This document shows positions 9,210 to 17,916 of a stretch of 64,000 nt of DNA, piece by piece. The notes beneath the pieces are model-generated. The model searched no databases. It was not told the DNA's origin and worked only from the letters and a program-made list of their open reading frames with translations. Origin of the DNA: an uncultured Enterobacteriaceae bacterium. Its GTDB lineage: Bacteria; Pseudomonadota; Gammaproteobacteria; Enterobacterales; Enterobacteriaceae. Every line of letters begins with the position of its first letter. Positions within the stretch are counted from its first letter, which is position 1. A program made the translations under genes and the position numbers. The stretch is from positions 1-64,000 of the forward strand of contig CAKZHC010000051.1 in NCBI GenBank assembly GCA_936920625.1. Direction: 5' to 3'.

Positions 9210-10280
9210 CTATTCATTTAGTTGTTGTAACACCCATCCTGTGCTGTGCTGATAATCCTCTGGTAACATCTGAGTTAACGCTTTAACTGTCAGGCTGAGA
9301 ACGGTGCGATCAGAATAACTGAGATTAAGATGGCCGACTTTGCGTGCTGGCCGCACCATTTTGTTATACCAGTGCAAATGCACCAGTGGCAGATCCAGCC
9401 ACTGATAATTCAGCTCCGTACCTATCAGGTTTATCATCACTGAGGGTGAGCTGACTACTGGTACGGGTAGCGGCAAACTAAGAATTGCTCGCAGATGCAG
9501 TTCAAACTGGCTGATTGAGGCGCCATTCTGAGTCCAGTGACCACTATTATGTACTCGTGGAGCTAGCTCATTAATCATCAATTCCCCTTCCACGATAAAA
9601 CACTCCATCGCCATCACCCCAATGTAGCCAAGTTTATCCATAATGGCAGAGAGCATCTGCTCGGCCTGCTGCTGAAGCCTGGCGTCTGGTTCGGCCAGTG
9701 CAACACTGGCGTACAGCATCCCCCGCTGATGCAGGTTGTATGTTAGCGGATAGAATACGGTGCTGCCATCACGACCTCTGGCGCCTATTAGGGAAACTTC
9801 ACCTGAAAAATTAATAAGCTGCTCAGCCAAACAGGTACCATAACACGCCGCTGGCAACAGGTTAGTTTCATCCTTATGCACACGCCACTGGCCACGCCCG
9901 TCATAACCACCACTGCGCCGTTTAACAATGACCTCTTCACCCATACGGGTAAATATCTGTGGCCACTCAAGCGTTTCAGCGAGCGGCTGCCAGAGTGCAG
10001 TTGCCAGTTGTAGCTCATCCAATAGTTGTTTCTGCGTTAAACGGTCTGCAATAAGCGGAAAGATATCGCGATTTACAAAAGCTTCATGATGCGCCAGCCA
10101 TTGAGTAAGTGCTGTTTCCGGCCAGCATTCAATTTCAGCCGTAACCACACTCTGCTCCACTGGCAGTGTTTCAGGCTTAGCATCTGGCCCGACAGGAAAA
10201 ACGGTAATACCCAGCGGCTCACCCGCCTGGCGCAACATGCGACCTAACTGGCCATCGCCAAGGACACAAACTGACTTCAT
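9210..10280 (-). CDS. purK: N5-carboxyaminoimidazole ribonucleotide synthase PurK
   Basis: 356 aa (E. coli 355), ATP-grasp enzyme that converts AIR plus bicarbonate and ATP to N5-CAIR in de novo purine synthesis. It starts with the dinucleotide-like loop CVLGDGQLGRMLRQAGEPLGI. The ATP-grasp core is visible (VIVKRRSGGYDGRGQ; SLIGARGRDG; FIVEGELMINELAPRVHNSGHWT). Its start overlaps the purE stop by 4 bases (ATGA), so the two should be translationally coupled in a purEK operon, as in E. coli. Confidence 0.97.
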   Translation of the reverse strand: MKSVCVLGDGQLGRMLRQAGEPLGITVFPVGPDAKPETLPVEQSVVTAEIECWPETALTQWLAHHEAFVNRDIFPLIADRLTQKQLLDELQLATALWQPLAETLEWPQIFTRMGEEVIVKRRSGGYDGRGQWRVHKDETNLLPAACYGTCLAEQLINFSGEVSLIGARGRDGSTVFYPLTYNLHQRGMLYASVALAEPDARLQQQAEQMLSAIMDKLGYIGVMAMECFIVEGELMINELAPRVHNSGHWTQNGASISQFELHLRAILSLPLPVPVVSSPSVMINLIGTELNYQWLDLPLVHLHWYNKMVRPARKVGHLNLSYSDRTVLSLTVKALTQMLPEDYQHSTGWVLQQLNE

Positions 10281-10786
10281 TTAGCCTCCCGTGGGTCCGA
10301 ATTGTTAAGCACTTCATCAGTCTGACGTTGACGCCAGTCTGCCAGACGCTGTGACAACGTACTGTCATTAAGGGCCAGAATCTGAGCAGCCAGCAGAGCA
10401 GCATTAGCCGCACCAGCTTTACCAATCGCTAGCGTGCCAACCGGAATACCCCGTGGCATTTGTACGATAGAGTAAAGGCTATCCAGGCCACTCAGTGCCA
10501 GACTCTGAACAGGTACGCCCAGTACTGGCAGCAGAGTTTTAGCTGCCAGCATTCCGGGCAAGTGTGCGGCACCTCCGGCACCCGCAATAATGACCTGATA
10601 GCCGTTATCTACAGCCTGTTCAGCAAATTGATAGAGTTTATCAGGTGTGCGATGGGCAGAAATCACTCCAGCGTGATAAGGAAGTCTGAGGTTGTCGAGC
10701 ATGCTGGCAGCATCACTCATGGTCGCCCAGTCACTTTTGGAGCCCATTACAATAGCAATTCGCACCGGGATGGCAGAAGAAAGCAT
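10277..10786 (-). CDS. purE: N5-CAIR mutase PurE (class I)
   Basis: 169 aa, same length as E. coli PurE. It moves the carboxylate of N5-CAIR to C4 to give CAIR, the step after PurK. Visible hallmarks are VMGSKSDW near residue 13, SAHRTP with catalytic His45, the substrate loop AGAGGAAHLPGM, and the GVPVQS...SIVQMPRGIPV block. First gene of the purEK operon. It ends with a degenerate but in-frame tail like the E. coli protein. A weak PurR-like site lies about 90 bases upstream. Confidence 0.97.
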   Translation of the reverse strand: MLSSAIPVRIAIVMGSKSDWATMSDAASMLDNLRLPYHAGVISAHRTPDKLYQFAEQAVDNGYQVIIAGAGGAAHLPGMLAAKTLLPVLGVPVQSLALSGLDSLYSIVQMPRGIPVGTLAIGKAGAANAALLAAQILALNDSTLSQRLADWRQRQTDEVLNNSDPREAK

Positions 10787-10877
10787 GCGGATATGACCCC
10801 TGTTATTATCGAGCCTGCTATCAGGAGAGAAAGATACCCCAAGGCCAAAAGCAAAATCATAACACGTTCAGACCGCG

Positions 10878-10893
10878 TGGGAAACGCCTGCCC
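10878..10893. promoter_or_regulatory. Possible degenerate PurR operator upstream of purE
   Basis: TGGGAAACGCCTGCCC keeps the central AAACG and matches the reverse complement of the E. coli purE operator (as I recall it) at about 10 of 16 positions. It lies between purE and lpxH at a plausible distance. The right half is poor, so this is a weak call; the operator may have decayed. Confidence 0.3.
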
Positions 10894-10933
10894 CAGCCGT
10901 CTGTCTGTGCCTGCTCTGCACACGCATCATACT

Positions 10934-11659
10934 TTACCAGCGAAAAGTTATTAACTCTGTCTTGGCAGGCGTCACTTTAATGACTGAGCCTGTTTCATTC
11001 CATGCGCCCAAAACGATACGTTCAGCATCAGCACCATTAATCCGCAAATGGTGAACCGCCGGACGATGGGTATGCCCATGAATCAAACGCTGAACCCGGC
11101 AATTCTGCATCACTTGTTCCACTGTCTGCTGGCTGACATCCATAATTTCTAAGAATTTTTGCTGCTTGGCAGCCTTACTGTTAGTCCGTATCCGATTACC
11201 AATCATCAGACGCAAAGAGAAGGGCAAACAGCGATACAAGCGCTGTAACCAGCGCTGATGTACCACACGGCGAAAACGCTGATAACGCTTATCATCCGTG
11301 CATAGCGTATCACCATGCATTATCAGCGCTGGCTGACCATAAAGATCGATCACCTGTTGTGCCGGTAGTAATCGTAACCCTGACTGACTGGCAAACCGCT
11401 TTCCCAGCATAAAATCACGATTACCATGAATGAAATAACAGGGGATCCCAGTGGAACTTAAGCGAAATAGTGCAGCAGCTACCTGCTGGTGAAGTGGGCT
11501 GGGGTCGTCATCGCCAATCCACGTATCAAATAGATCGCCCAGAATATAGAGTGCGTCCGCACAACACGCTTCCCGCTCTAAAAAAGCAATAAAACCGGCT
11601 GTAATCGTCGGTTCTTGCGGTGACAGATGAATATCTGAAATAAACAGTGTGGCAGACAT
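10934..11659 (-). CDS. lpxH: UDP-2,3-diacylglucosamine diphosphatase LpxH
   Basis: 241 aa (E. coli 240). A Mn-dependent calcineurin-like phosphoesterase that hydrolyses UDP-2,3-diacylglucosamine to lipid X in lipid A synthesis, peripheral to the inner membrane. Metal-binding motifs appear in order: FISDIHLS (DxH, residues 8-10), ILGDLFDTWIGDD (GDxxD), HGNRDF, MHGDTLC, and HGHTHRP near residue 195. The ppiB stop and the lpxH start share one base (TAATG), indicating a ppiB-lpxH operon. The gene is essential in E. coli and looks intact here. Confidence 0.97.
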   Translation of the reverse strand: MSATLFISDIHLSPQEPTITAGFIAFLEREACCADALYILGDLFDTWIGDDDPSPLHQQVAAALFRLSSTGIPCYFIHGNRDFMLGKRFASQSGLRLLPAQQVIDLYGQPALIMHGDTLCTDDKRYQRFRRVVHQRWLQRLYRCLPFSLRLMIGNRIRTNSKAAKQQKFLEIMDVSQQTVEQVMQNCRVQRLIHGHTHRPAVHHLRINGADAERIVLGAWNETGSVIKVTPAKTELITFRW

Positions 11660-12156
11660 TATTCAGTGACAGTCACTTTTTCAATAATAACATCCTCTTT
11701 GGGAACATCCTGGTGAACACCGTTACTCCCGGTTGCCACAACTTTAATTTTATCGACTACATCTTCCATACCCTCAACCACCTCAGCAAATACGCAATAG
11801 CCCCACCCTTGCAGGCTTTTATCACGAAAATTCAGAAAATCATTGTCCTTTACATTAATAAAGAACTGGGCGGTAGCTGAGTTCGGTGCCTGAGTACGAG
11901 CCATAGCGAGAGTACCACGGGTGTTTTTCAAACCATTGTTGGCCTCGTTTATAATCTCTTTTTCGGTGGTTTTTAGCTTCATGCCTGGCTCATAACCACC
12001 ACCCTGAATCATAAAATCCTTGATAACACGATGAAAAATGGTGTTATTGTAGTGGCCTGCCCGGCAGTAATTAAGGAAGTTCTCAACAGTGATAGGCGCT
12101 TCTTTTGCAAAAGTTTTAATCACAATATCGCCGTAATTTGTCTCGAAGGTGACCAT
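11659..12156 (-). CDS. ppiB: Cytoplasmic peptidyl-prolyl isomerase B (cyclophilin)
   Basis: 165 aa (E. coli 164). Cyclophilin fold catalysing proline cis-trans isomerisation. Core motifs are visible: ITVENFLNYCRAGHYNNTIFHRVIKDFMIQGGGYEPG with the catalytic Arg of FHRVI, TLAMARTQAPNSATAQFFINV, and a Phe/Trp-containing pocket (GWGYCVFAEVVEG). No signal peptide, so it is the cytoplasmic isoform rather than PpiA. Transcribed ahead of lpxH with a one-base overlap, and divergent from cysS across about 220 bases, as in E. coli. Confidence 0.96.
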   Translation of the reverse strand: MVTFETNYGDIVIKTFAKEAPITVENFLNYCRAGHYNNTIFHRVIKDFMIQGGGYEPGMKLKTTEKEIINEANNGLKNTRGTLAMARTQAPNSATAQFFINVKDNDFLNFRDKSLQGWGYCVFAEVVEGMEDVVDKIKVVATGSNGVHQDVPKEDVIIEKVTVTE

Positions 12157-12376
12157 CTGTTTGTTCCCATAAGGTTAATATTGACATGAATACTGCCAGC
12201 CTCCCCAGGTTCTGGGAGAATTAACACTGACTTATATCACAGATTGTTACTGTGAGTCAGTTATTCGTCTTTACGCAGAGATTGCTATTTTGCATGGCGC
12301 CCGGCGTCACAATCGTTCACAATGGGCACTTTCTCGACAACCTGTTTTACTTTGTAACCCTGACCGGGATTTCTTA

Positions 12377-13765
12377 ATGTTAAAGATTTTTAATACGCTG
12401 AGCCGTCAGAAAGAGCAGTTTAAACCCATTCACGCAGGGAAAGTAGGTATCTACGTATGTGGTATTACCGTTTACGATCTTTGCCATATTGGTCATGGTC
12501 GTACTTTTGTCGCATTTGATGTGATTTATCGTTATCTGTGCTATCTGGGTTACGAAGTGAACTATATACGTAATATCACCGATATAGACGATAAAATCAT
12601 CAAACGCGCTGGCGAAAATGGTGAAACGATAACAGCGCTGACTGAACGCACAATTACCTGGATGCATGAGGATTTTGCTGCACTGAATATCCTGCCACCC
12701 AGCTCAGAACCCCGTGCTACCCACCATATTGATGAAATCATAGCGCTTACTGAGCAGCTGATTGCCCGCGATCATGCCTATGTCGCCTCTAATGGTGATG
12801 TTATGTTTGCCGTAGATAGCGATACAAATTATGGTCAGCTTTCACGGCAGGATCTGCAGCAACTACAGGCAGGTGTACGTATCGAACTTTCTGATGTTAA
12901 ACGTAATATCATGGACTTTGTGCTGTGGAAAATGTCAAAAGCAGGTGAACCCGGCTGGCCGTCACCGTGGGGCTATGGCCGTCCTGGATGGCATATTGAA
13001 TGTTCAGCAATGAATCGCAAACAACTTGGTAACCACTTCGATATCCACGGGGGTGGCGCTGACTTGATATTCCCCCATCATGAAAACGAAATCGCCCAGT
13101 CTACCTGTGCCCAGGAAGGTCCCTATGTCAATATCTGGATGCACTCGGGGATGGTGATGATTGATCGCGAAAAAATGTCAAAATCGCTCGATAATTTTTT
13201 CACAGTGCGCGATGTACTACAGCACTACGATGCTGAGACTGTGCGCTATTTCCTGATCTCCGGGCACTACCGCAGCCAGCTAAATTACAGTGAAGATAAT
13301 CTTCAACAAGCGCGTGCGGCATTGGAACGCCTGTATACTGCACTGCGTGATACTGACGACAACACCGTGGTAGCTGACGGTGCATACTATGAGGCACGTT
13401 TCCGTTCTGCAATGGACGATGACTTCAACACACCAGAGGCCTGTTCAGTACTGTTTGACCTGGCGCGTGAAATCAACCGCGCCAAAGCTGAAGATATCAT
13501 TCTAGCCAACAGGCTGGCGGCGCGCCTGCGTCAGCTCGGTTCAGTGCTGGGACTTCTCACCCAGAAACCCGAGCAATTTCTGCAAAACCAGCAGGGTCAT
13601 AACACTGAGGACCTGGCGAAAATTGAAGCGCTGATCAAAAAACGGCTTGATGCACGTAAGGCGAAAGAGTGGGCAACTGCTGACCAGGCCCGCGAAGAGC
13701 TTACTGCAATGGGTATTATTCTGGAAGATGGTCCTCAGGGCACCACCTGGCGGCGCAAATCTTAG
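12377..13765 (+). CDS. cysS: Cysteinyl-tRNA synthetase
   Basis: 462 aa (E. coli 461). Class I synthetase charging tRNA-Cys. The start at 12377 (MLKIFNTLSRQKE) fits the family; the upstream in-frame extension is not conserved. Signature elements are the first zinc Cys in VCGITVYDLCHIGHGRT with the HIGH motif, further zinc ligands (WHIECSAMN; PHHENEIAQ), and KMSKS in REKMSKSLDNF. A C-terminal DALR-like and anticodon-binding domain follows (DDDFNTPEACSVLFDLAREIN; ARKAKEWATADQAREEL). Full length and intact. Confidence 0.98.
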   Translation: MLKIFNTLSRQKEQFKPIHAGKVGIYVCGITVYDLCHIGHGRTFVAFDVIYRYLCYLGYEVNYIRNITDIDDKIIKRAGENGETITALTERTITWMHEDFAALNILPPSSEPRATHHIDEIIALTEQLIARDHAYVASNGDVMFAVDSDTNYGQLSRQDLQQLQAGVRIELSDVKRNIMDFVLWKMSKAGEPGWPSPWGYGRPGWHIECSAMNRKQLGNHFDIHGGGADLIFPHHENEIAQSTCAQEGPYVNIWMHSGMVMIDREKMSKSLDNFFTVRDVLQHYDAETVRYFLISGHYRSQLNYSEDNLQQARAALERLYTALRDTDDNTVVADGAYYEARFRSAMDDDFNTPEACSVLFDLAREINRAKAEDIILANRLAARLRQLGSVLGLLTQKPEQFLQNQQGHNTEDLAKIEALIKKRLDARKAKEWATADQAREELTAMGIILEDGPQGTTWRRKS

Positions 13766-14024
13766 AAATAAGCTTCAGATGATTTTTGCCAGAAAAGCTG
13801 AATAACTCGTGTATCCAGTCTTCATAACGTCCAATAAACCTGGAAAGCAGCCTGGATCCCATTTATCACCATTGGTATTATCCGCTGAGTCCAACCGCCA
13901 GAGTCAGTTATCTGTAAATAACCAGCCCCCGGCGGCGGGCCGGCAACAATGCTCCAGTCTATTTACCGGCTAATGCACCAAAATGGCAGGAGTGTGATTA
14001 TATCAGTCTGCACGCTAACAGAAT

Positions 14025-14237
14025 TTAGTTTGTAATGGTAACGCTAACGCCATCATAGCTTACCGTCTGACCAGACTGGATTTTGCAGCGTTTGCGTGTT
14101 TCCACAACACCATCGACAGTCACCTGTCTGGCAGCAATCACGCTCTTAGCTGCCCCACCACTCTCAACCCAGTTTTTTAGCTTAAGCAGTCTGCAAAGTT
14201 CGATATGCGACGTGCCTTTCAATGAAAATACCACCAC
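14025..14237 (-). CDS. ybcJ: S4-like RNA-binding protein YbcJ
   Basis: 70 aa, exactly the E. coli length. A small S4-type fold: ELCRLLKLKNWVESGGAAKSVIAARQVTVDGVVETRKRCKI. The role in E. coli is unclear; RNA binding is inferred from the fold. The start codon is GTG at 14237, sharing its G with the folD stop TAG (TAGTG), so translation is probably coupled to folD. This operon order is the same in E. coli. ybcI, which flanks cysS there, is missing from the 259-base gap on the left. Confidence 0.93.
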   Translation of the reverse strand: MVVFSLKGTSHIELCRLLKLKNWVESGGAAKSVIAARQVTVDGVVETRKRCKIQSGQTVSYDGVSVTITN

Positions 14238-15103
14238 TATTCCACCAGATCAGTATCAAATGATTCGCAGGCTTGCAGAGTATTTTGGATCAATGTAGCA
14301 ACCGTCATCGGGCCTACCCCCCCAGGCACTGGCGAGATGTAAGAGGCACGTCGGGCTGCCTCCTCATAGATAACATCACCAACAACTTTACCGTTTTCCA
14401 GCCGATTGATACCCACATCAATGACAATAGCACCAGGTTTTATCCACTCACCGGGAATGAAGCCCGGCTTACCTACCGCCACTACCAACAGGTCCGCATG
14501 GCTGACATGATGACGCAGGTCACGAGTGAATCGGTGAGTAACCGTGGTAGTGCAGCCCGCAAGGAGTAATTCCATACTCATTGGCCTGCCCACAATGTTT
14601 GAAGCCCCAACCACCACAGCGTTCAGACCCAGCGTTTCTATTTGATAGCGCTTCAACAGAGTCACAATGCCATGTGGTGTACAGGGACGCAGACGAGGAA
14701 CCCGCTGGCACAAACGGCCAACGTTATAGGGATGAAAACCATCAACATCTTTTTCTGGCCTGATACGCTCCAGCACCTTCAGATTATCGATGCCTGCGGG
14801 TAGCGGAAGTTGTATCAGAATGCCATCTATCTCCTGATCATGATTTAGCTCATCGATCAATTCCAGTAATCTGGGTTCGCTGGTACTGGCTGGCAGGTCA
14901 TAAGAGCGTGAGAGAAAACCTACTTCCTCACAGACCTTCCTTTTGCTGGCGACATATATTTGTGAGGCCGGATTATTGCCAACCAATACTACCGCTAACC
15001 CAGGCCTGCGCCTGCCTGTTGCAAGGCGCTGCTTGACTGTTGCCGCCACTTCCCGACGCACTTGCTGGGCAACGAATTTGCCATCAATAATTTCTGCTAC
15101 CAT
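14237..15103 (-). CDS. folD: Bifunctional methylene-THF dehydrogenase/cyclohydrolase FolD
   Basis: 288 aa from ATG 15103 (an upstream in-frame GTG at 15109 is less likely), the same length as E. coli FolD. It interconverts 5,10-methylene-THF and 10-formyl-THF with NADP, feeding purine and fMet synthesis. Conserved elements are NPASQIYVASKRKVCEEVG with the active-site Lys, GILIQLPLP, the KDVDGFHPYNVGRL signature, CTPHGIV, VVGASNIVGRPMSMELLLAG for the cofactor, and the C-terminal PVPGGVGPMTVATL. Intact, coupled to ybcJ. Confidence 0.97.
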   Translation of the reverse strand: MVAEIIDGKFVAQQVRREVAATVKQRLATGRRRPGLAVVLVGNNPASQIYVASKRKVCEEVGFLSRSYDLPASTSEPRLLELIDELNHDQEIDGILIQLPLPAGIDNLKVLERIRPEKDVDGFHPYNVGRLCQRVPRLRPCTPHGIVTLLKRYQIETLGLNAVVVGASNIVGRPMSMELLLAGCTTTVTHRFTRDLRHHVSHADLLVVAVGKPGFIPGEWIKPGAIVIDVGINRLENGKVVGDVIYEEAARRASYISPVPGGVGPMTVATLIQNTLQACESFDTDLVE

Positions 15104-15425
15104 CGACACGAGCGTCCATCTGTTGAAAGTTAATTATATATGACATTTATTTTGGCAGAAGTGCGTGCCACTGTCAGGCAGAGATTAGTATCACAGCAAT
15201 ACAGGATGATTTTTAAGAAAAACATCACCACAAGGAGCGCCCTGTTGTATATCCGTTTGTCAGTCTGAAGAGCACGTAAGACATTAATCACAAAAAACCA
15301 AGGTTAAAATCATGATGGTTTATATTTCCCCGCAGAACCATTTTGCTGTCTTTAACGCACTTTTGAGAGAACATAAAACCTGCACTCTCATTTTATCTTC
15401 TCCTGTGTGACAATATTCATCTGCA
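15104..15425. other. Gap between folD and an uncharacterised gene
   Basis: About 320 bases. I see no open frame of note and no convincing hairpin. It should contain the folD promoter on the minus strand, but I cannot assign its elements. The sfm fimbrial cluster that follows folD in E. coli is absent. Confidence 0.4.
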
Positions 15426-15869
15426 TTATTGCTTTGATTGACTCAGATAATCATTCAGAAAATATCCGGCATTACCCTCTGAGGATAATCCGCTGCTGTA
15501 GTATATATTGTACGGGGTATCTTCACCCGGCAGATAAAGCTCTCCGTAGTTATATTTGTAGAGTACCAGCACCACAAACTTTTTCCCATTATGCTCTATA
15601 CTGTAATCGCTCCGGCCGGGCTTTTTCTCAACAGACATTACCTGAATTTTCTTGTCCCAGGCGTGATCAATATTTGTTATTTGTACCAGAGCAGTATGAT
15701 CATTGCGGGGGCCATATCGCAGGGTCCAAACCTGGATACCTTCAGTTCCTCTCCATGCTTTCACCACATGTGCCGCTCCGAGCCTGATGGTATTATCGGC
15801 TGCCACAGAGACGTGTAACATCATGGTTGTCGCCACGGCCAGTATAATGATAGTCATTTTTTGGAACAT
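15426..15869 (-). CDS. Uncharacterised exported protein
   Basis: 147 aa; I do not recognise the family. It has a clear Sec signal peptide (MFQKMTIIILAVATTMMLHVSVAA, likely cleaved before DNTIRL) and a soluble, Tyr/Lys-rich mature part of about 123 residues without cysteines. The mature part includes AWRGTEGIQVWTLRYGPRND and VVLVLYKYNYGELYLPGE. No membrane segment follows the signal, so a periplasmic or secreted location is inferred. A strong ribosome-binding site (AAGGAGATAAA-ATG) supports the start. It sits between folD and argU, 144 bases downstream of a 42-codon ORF on the same strand. Function unknown. Confidence 0.75.
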   Translation of the reverse strand: MFQKMTIIILAVATTMMLHVSVAADNTIRLGAAHVVKAWRGTEGIQVWTLRYGPRNDHTALVQITNIDHAWDKKIQVMSVEKKPGRSDYSIEHNGKKFVVLVLYKYNYGELYLPGEDTPYNIYYSSGLSSEGNAGYFLNDYLSQSKQ

Positions 15870-16013
15870 TTTATCTCCTTGTTAATTATTATATTCCAGT
15901 CAATGCCTTCGGAGGGTGCCCTCAGTTTTTCTATGAAAACCTCGCCAATTACACAGGCACGAACTCACAGATAACAGCCGTCAGCTATATACTCCGTCAA
16001 CTTTCACTTAGCG

Positions 16014-16142
16014 CTATCCGTGCTTTTCGATAGCCTCCACTTTTGCAATCCGACGTCTTTTTGTAACCTCAGCCCATATTTCTGGCGTATTTTTTATAAT
16101 CACGTTTTGTAAAAAATAAGGAATCTCTGTTCCTGTAACCAT
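16014..16142 (-). CDS. Putative small protein of 42 aa
   Basis: Reads MVTGTEIPYFLQNVIIKN and ends VTKRRRIAKVEAIEKHG. The case for translation is an ideal Shine-Dalgarno sequence, AGGAGG, five bases before the ATG. The peptide is basic at the C-terminus and has no membrane segment. It lies on the minus strand upstream of the exported protein at 15426-15869 and just before argU, possibly as part of the same transcript. I do not recognise a family. Its short length leaves a real chance that it is not a gene. Confidence 0.5.
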   Translation of the reverse strand: MVTGTEIPYFLQNVIIKNTPEIWAEVTKRRRIAKVEAIEKHG

Positions 16143-16249
16143 GTATACCTCCTGTTTTACTGCTTATAACATCGGCAGTTACTGACTATGTCCACTAAAA
16201 AACGTTGACTCGACGTACCGTAACCTTAATAATCCGAACCAGACAGACT

Positions 16250-16326
16250 GCGCCCTTAGCTCAGCTGGATAGAGCACCGGCCTTCTAAGCCGTAGGTCGC
16301 AGGTTCGAATCCTGCAGGGCGCGCCA
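16250..16326 (+). tRNA. argU: tRNA-Arg (anticodon TCT), argU
   Basis: 77 nt including the encoded CCA. The sequence nearly matches E. coli argU: acceptor GCGCCCT pairs with AGGGCGC, the D arm contains AGCTCAGCTGGATAGAGC, the anticodon loop CTTCTAA carries TCT for AGA/AGG codons, and the T arm is GCAGGTTCGAATCCTGC. In E. coli, prophage DLP12 sits next to this tRNA, and here it marks the left edge of an accessory segment. No second copy of the tRNA 3' end was seen in the window. Confidence 0.98.
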
Positions 16327-16434
16327 ATTAAATCAAGTGGTTAACATAGTTTGTGGTCATTTTAAACTATTAACAGGTGTCTTAACGGGTGTCGCAAGGA
16401 GAATAACAGGACTTAACAAACGATTTTTTGTTAA

Positions 16435-16707
16435 ATGGGTATGTTTAAAATGATGTTGATCTCATGCAGGAAGCTTCTTGCAGCCAGTCTCTTCTGTCTG
16501 CCGTTACTCTCACCATTACCCTCACTGGCTCTCACACCAGCAACCCCGGAAATCGTCACAGGCTTTTCCCCTGACGGCTCCGCAAGACAGCTTGTTCTGG
16601 AAACAATAAATGATGCAAAGAAAAGTATCCGCATGATGGCATACTCTTTTAACCTGTCGTGCAGTTCCGCGCTTGTTTCTTGTCCGCTGTTCCAGACGAT
16701 TGCCTAA
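16435..16707 (+). pseudogene. Truncated plasmid-type phospholipase D endonuclease (Nuc family)
   Basis: The first ~65 codons show a signal peptide (LLAASLFCLPLLSPLPSLA) followed by VTGFSPDGSARQLVLETINDAKKSIRMMAYSF. This is the N-terminal strand-helix signature of secreted PLD-superfamily nucleases such as Nuc of plasmid pKM101. Homology stops abruptly after MMAYSF at about 16650, and an unrelated tail ends at 16707. The catalytic HxKxxxxD motif is therefore missing. It is a dead remnant of a plasmid or integrative element, the clearest sign that the DNA behind argU was acquired horizontally. It overlaps the convergent gene at 16704-17000 by a few bases. Confidence 0.8.
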
Positions 16708-17000
16708 TTCTTTTGCCTTCCCGTGTAAAAAATGACAGTGCTATACTCTACTTCTGACAGTGATCGACATAATGTTTTTCCTTCTGTCTGCTCACCCGCG
16801 CTCGCGCTCGCATTACGGTTCAGGGATGGATTTGAGACATATTCTATACATGCAGATTTCAGCACAAGATATTTGCCGGAATTGCCACTTGTCCGGCGAC
16901 CAGTAAGCTCGCCCTTTTTAATCAGCTTGCTTACGGTACTTTTCGATACCTGAAGGTAATCAGCTGCCTGAGCAAGTGTCATTGGCTTTTCATCATTCAT
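16704..17000 (-). CDS. Excisionase-family helix-turn-helix DNA-binding protein
   Basis: 98 aa from ATG 17000, which is preceded by GCAGAGGG as ribosome-binding site; an open extension upstream is less likely to be translated. The N-terminus MTLAQAADYLQVSKSTVSKLIKKGEL is the MerR-like/excisionase (HTH_17) helix-turn-helix, followed by RRTSGNSGKYLVLKSACIEYV, the beta wing. The C-terminal half (NASASAGEQTEG onward) is low-complexity and unrecognised, and may be read-through past a broken end next to the nuc remnant. Proteins of this type accompany plasmid and integrative elements as excisionases or small regulators. No integrase is in the window, so its role here is unclear. Confidence 0.7.
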   Translation of the reverse strand: MNDEKPMTLAQAADYLQVSKSTVSKLIKKGELTGRRTSGNSGKYLVLKSACIEYVSNPSLNRNASASAGEQTEGKTLCRSLSEVEYSTVIFYTGRQKN

Positions 17001-17138
17001 AATTCCCTCTGCTATTTTTAAATTTCTGAAATTATTTCTATCCATCAGGTAATGGGGTTGTGCTGTCTTTGATCGATTTGATTTAACATTATTCAATTTT
17101 GTATGCGGGTATACCTCGTCAGTTAAAACGCTAAAAGA

Positions 17139-17159
17139 AACCCCGGCAGTACCGGGGTT
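17139..17159 (-). terminator. Intrinsic terminator for minus-strand transcription
   Basis: AACCCCGG-cagta-CCGGGGTT forms a perfect 8-bp stem with a 5-base loop. Read on the minus strand it is followed by TCTTTT, so it should end transcripts from the broken gene at 17214-17541. On the plus strand there is no T tract. Confidence 0.75.
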
Positions 17160-17213
17160 AGGGATCAATCTCTGAGTTTCTCAATTTATTTTATCATCAG
17201 TGGTCTGACTGAC

Positions 17214-17541
17214 TCAATCCGGTCTTACTTTAAAAAGATCACATCTGGAAAGTTTATAAGCTTTGCCAAAACTGCAATAGCAAAGATTGTCAAGTTTACG
17301 CAGGATTTTTTGAGATTTGTAATAATTGATACCCAAAATTACTGTTCCCCCTCCCAGCAGTATTCCTATAGATATTGGATCATGCCGGGTATTCAGAAAG
17401 TAGTTTGCAACTAGGGCAAATACGCCGTAGCCAGTAACACACACTTATCCATTTATTAGTGGTAGTGTTTTCAAATTCCTTTTCTAGTTTTCTTACAACA
17501 TCTATATCTATTGGTGGCCGTTTTATATTACTTTCTTTCAT
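17214..17541 (-). pseudogene. Small predicted membrane protein, frameshifted in a GT repeat
   Basis: Starts at ATG 17541 with a good ribosome-binding site (AAGGGATG) and reads MKESNIKRPPIDIDVVRKLE, then ENTTTNKWIS. At (GT)4 (17437-17444, minus strand) the frame is lost. Adding one GT unit joins it smoothly to CVTGYGVFALVANYF, then ISIGILLGGGTVILGINYY and a basic Cys-containing tail ending at 17214. The restored protein would be about 109 aa with one or two membrane helices after a soluble N-terminus. The clean join points to a single 2-bp slippage loss. Family not recognised; part of the accessory segment. Phase variation at so short a repeat is possible but less likely than decay. Confidence 0.65.
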
Positions 17542-17820
17542 ATTGCATCCCTTTCTGCCGTGTCCAGTTCCTGTACAACCGGGATAATATAAGTACCTCA
17601 GACATAAAAGTCCCACCCGGCTTTATCTGAAATATGATACTAAATTATCTGCACGTCTGACGTATGTAATCAAAGTCAGGGCGTGGGTTCAGTACCTTTT
17701 TGTACTAAAGGTAATCCATAAAAACAGGATTAGGTAAGCGTGCTCATATTGAAATCGAATGACCAAAAAGTGATCTTTGTTAACCCGATTACTCAATTAT
17801 AAAAATAAGGATTAGAAAAT

Positions 17821-17916
17821 ATGCAGGTTATAGCAATAGTGCTTTATATCGCCATAGCACTGGTTCAGCTTGCCGCCATAATCAGTGCGATGGTGGACTG
17901 GACTGGATTGGCATGA
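17821..17916 (+). CDS. Putative 31-aa membrane peptide, coupled to the next gene
   Basis: MQVIAIVLYIAIALVQLAAIISAMVDWTGLA (given here in parts: MQVIAIVLYIAIALVQLA, then AIISAMVDWTGLA) is almost one hydrophobic helix. A ribosome-binding site, AAGGATTAG, precedes the ATG. Its TGA overlaps the next ATG (ATGA at 17913-17916), which suggests translational coupling with the 72-aa membrane protein. The function is unknown; such pairs are common in phage and plasmid cargo. Confidence rests on the coupling and on the coherent hydrophobic composition. Confidence 0.55.
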   Translation: MQVIAIVLYIAIALVQLAAIISAMVDWTGLA

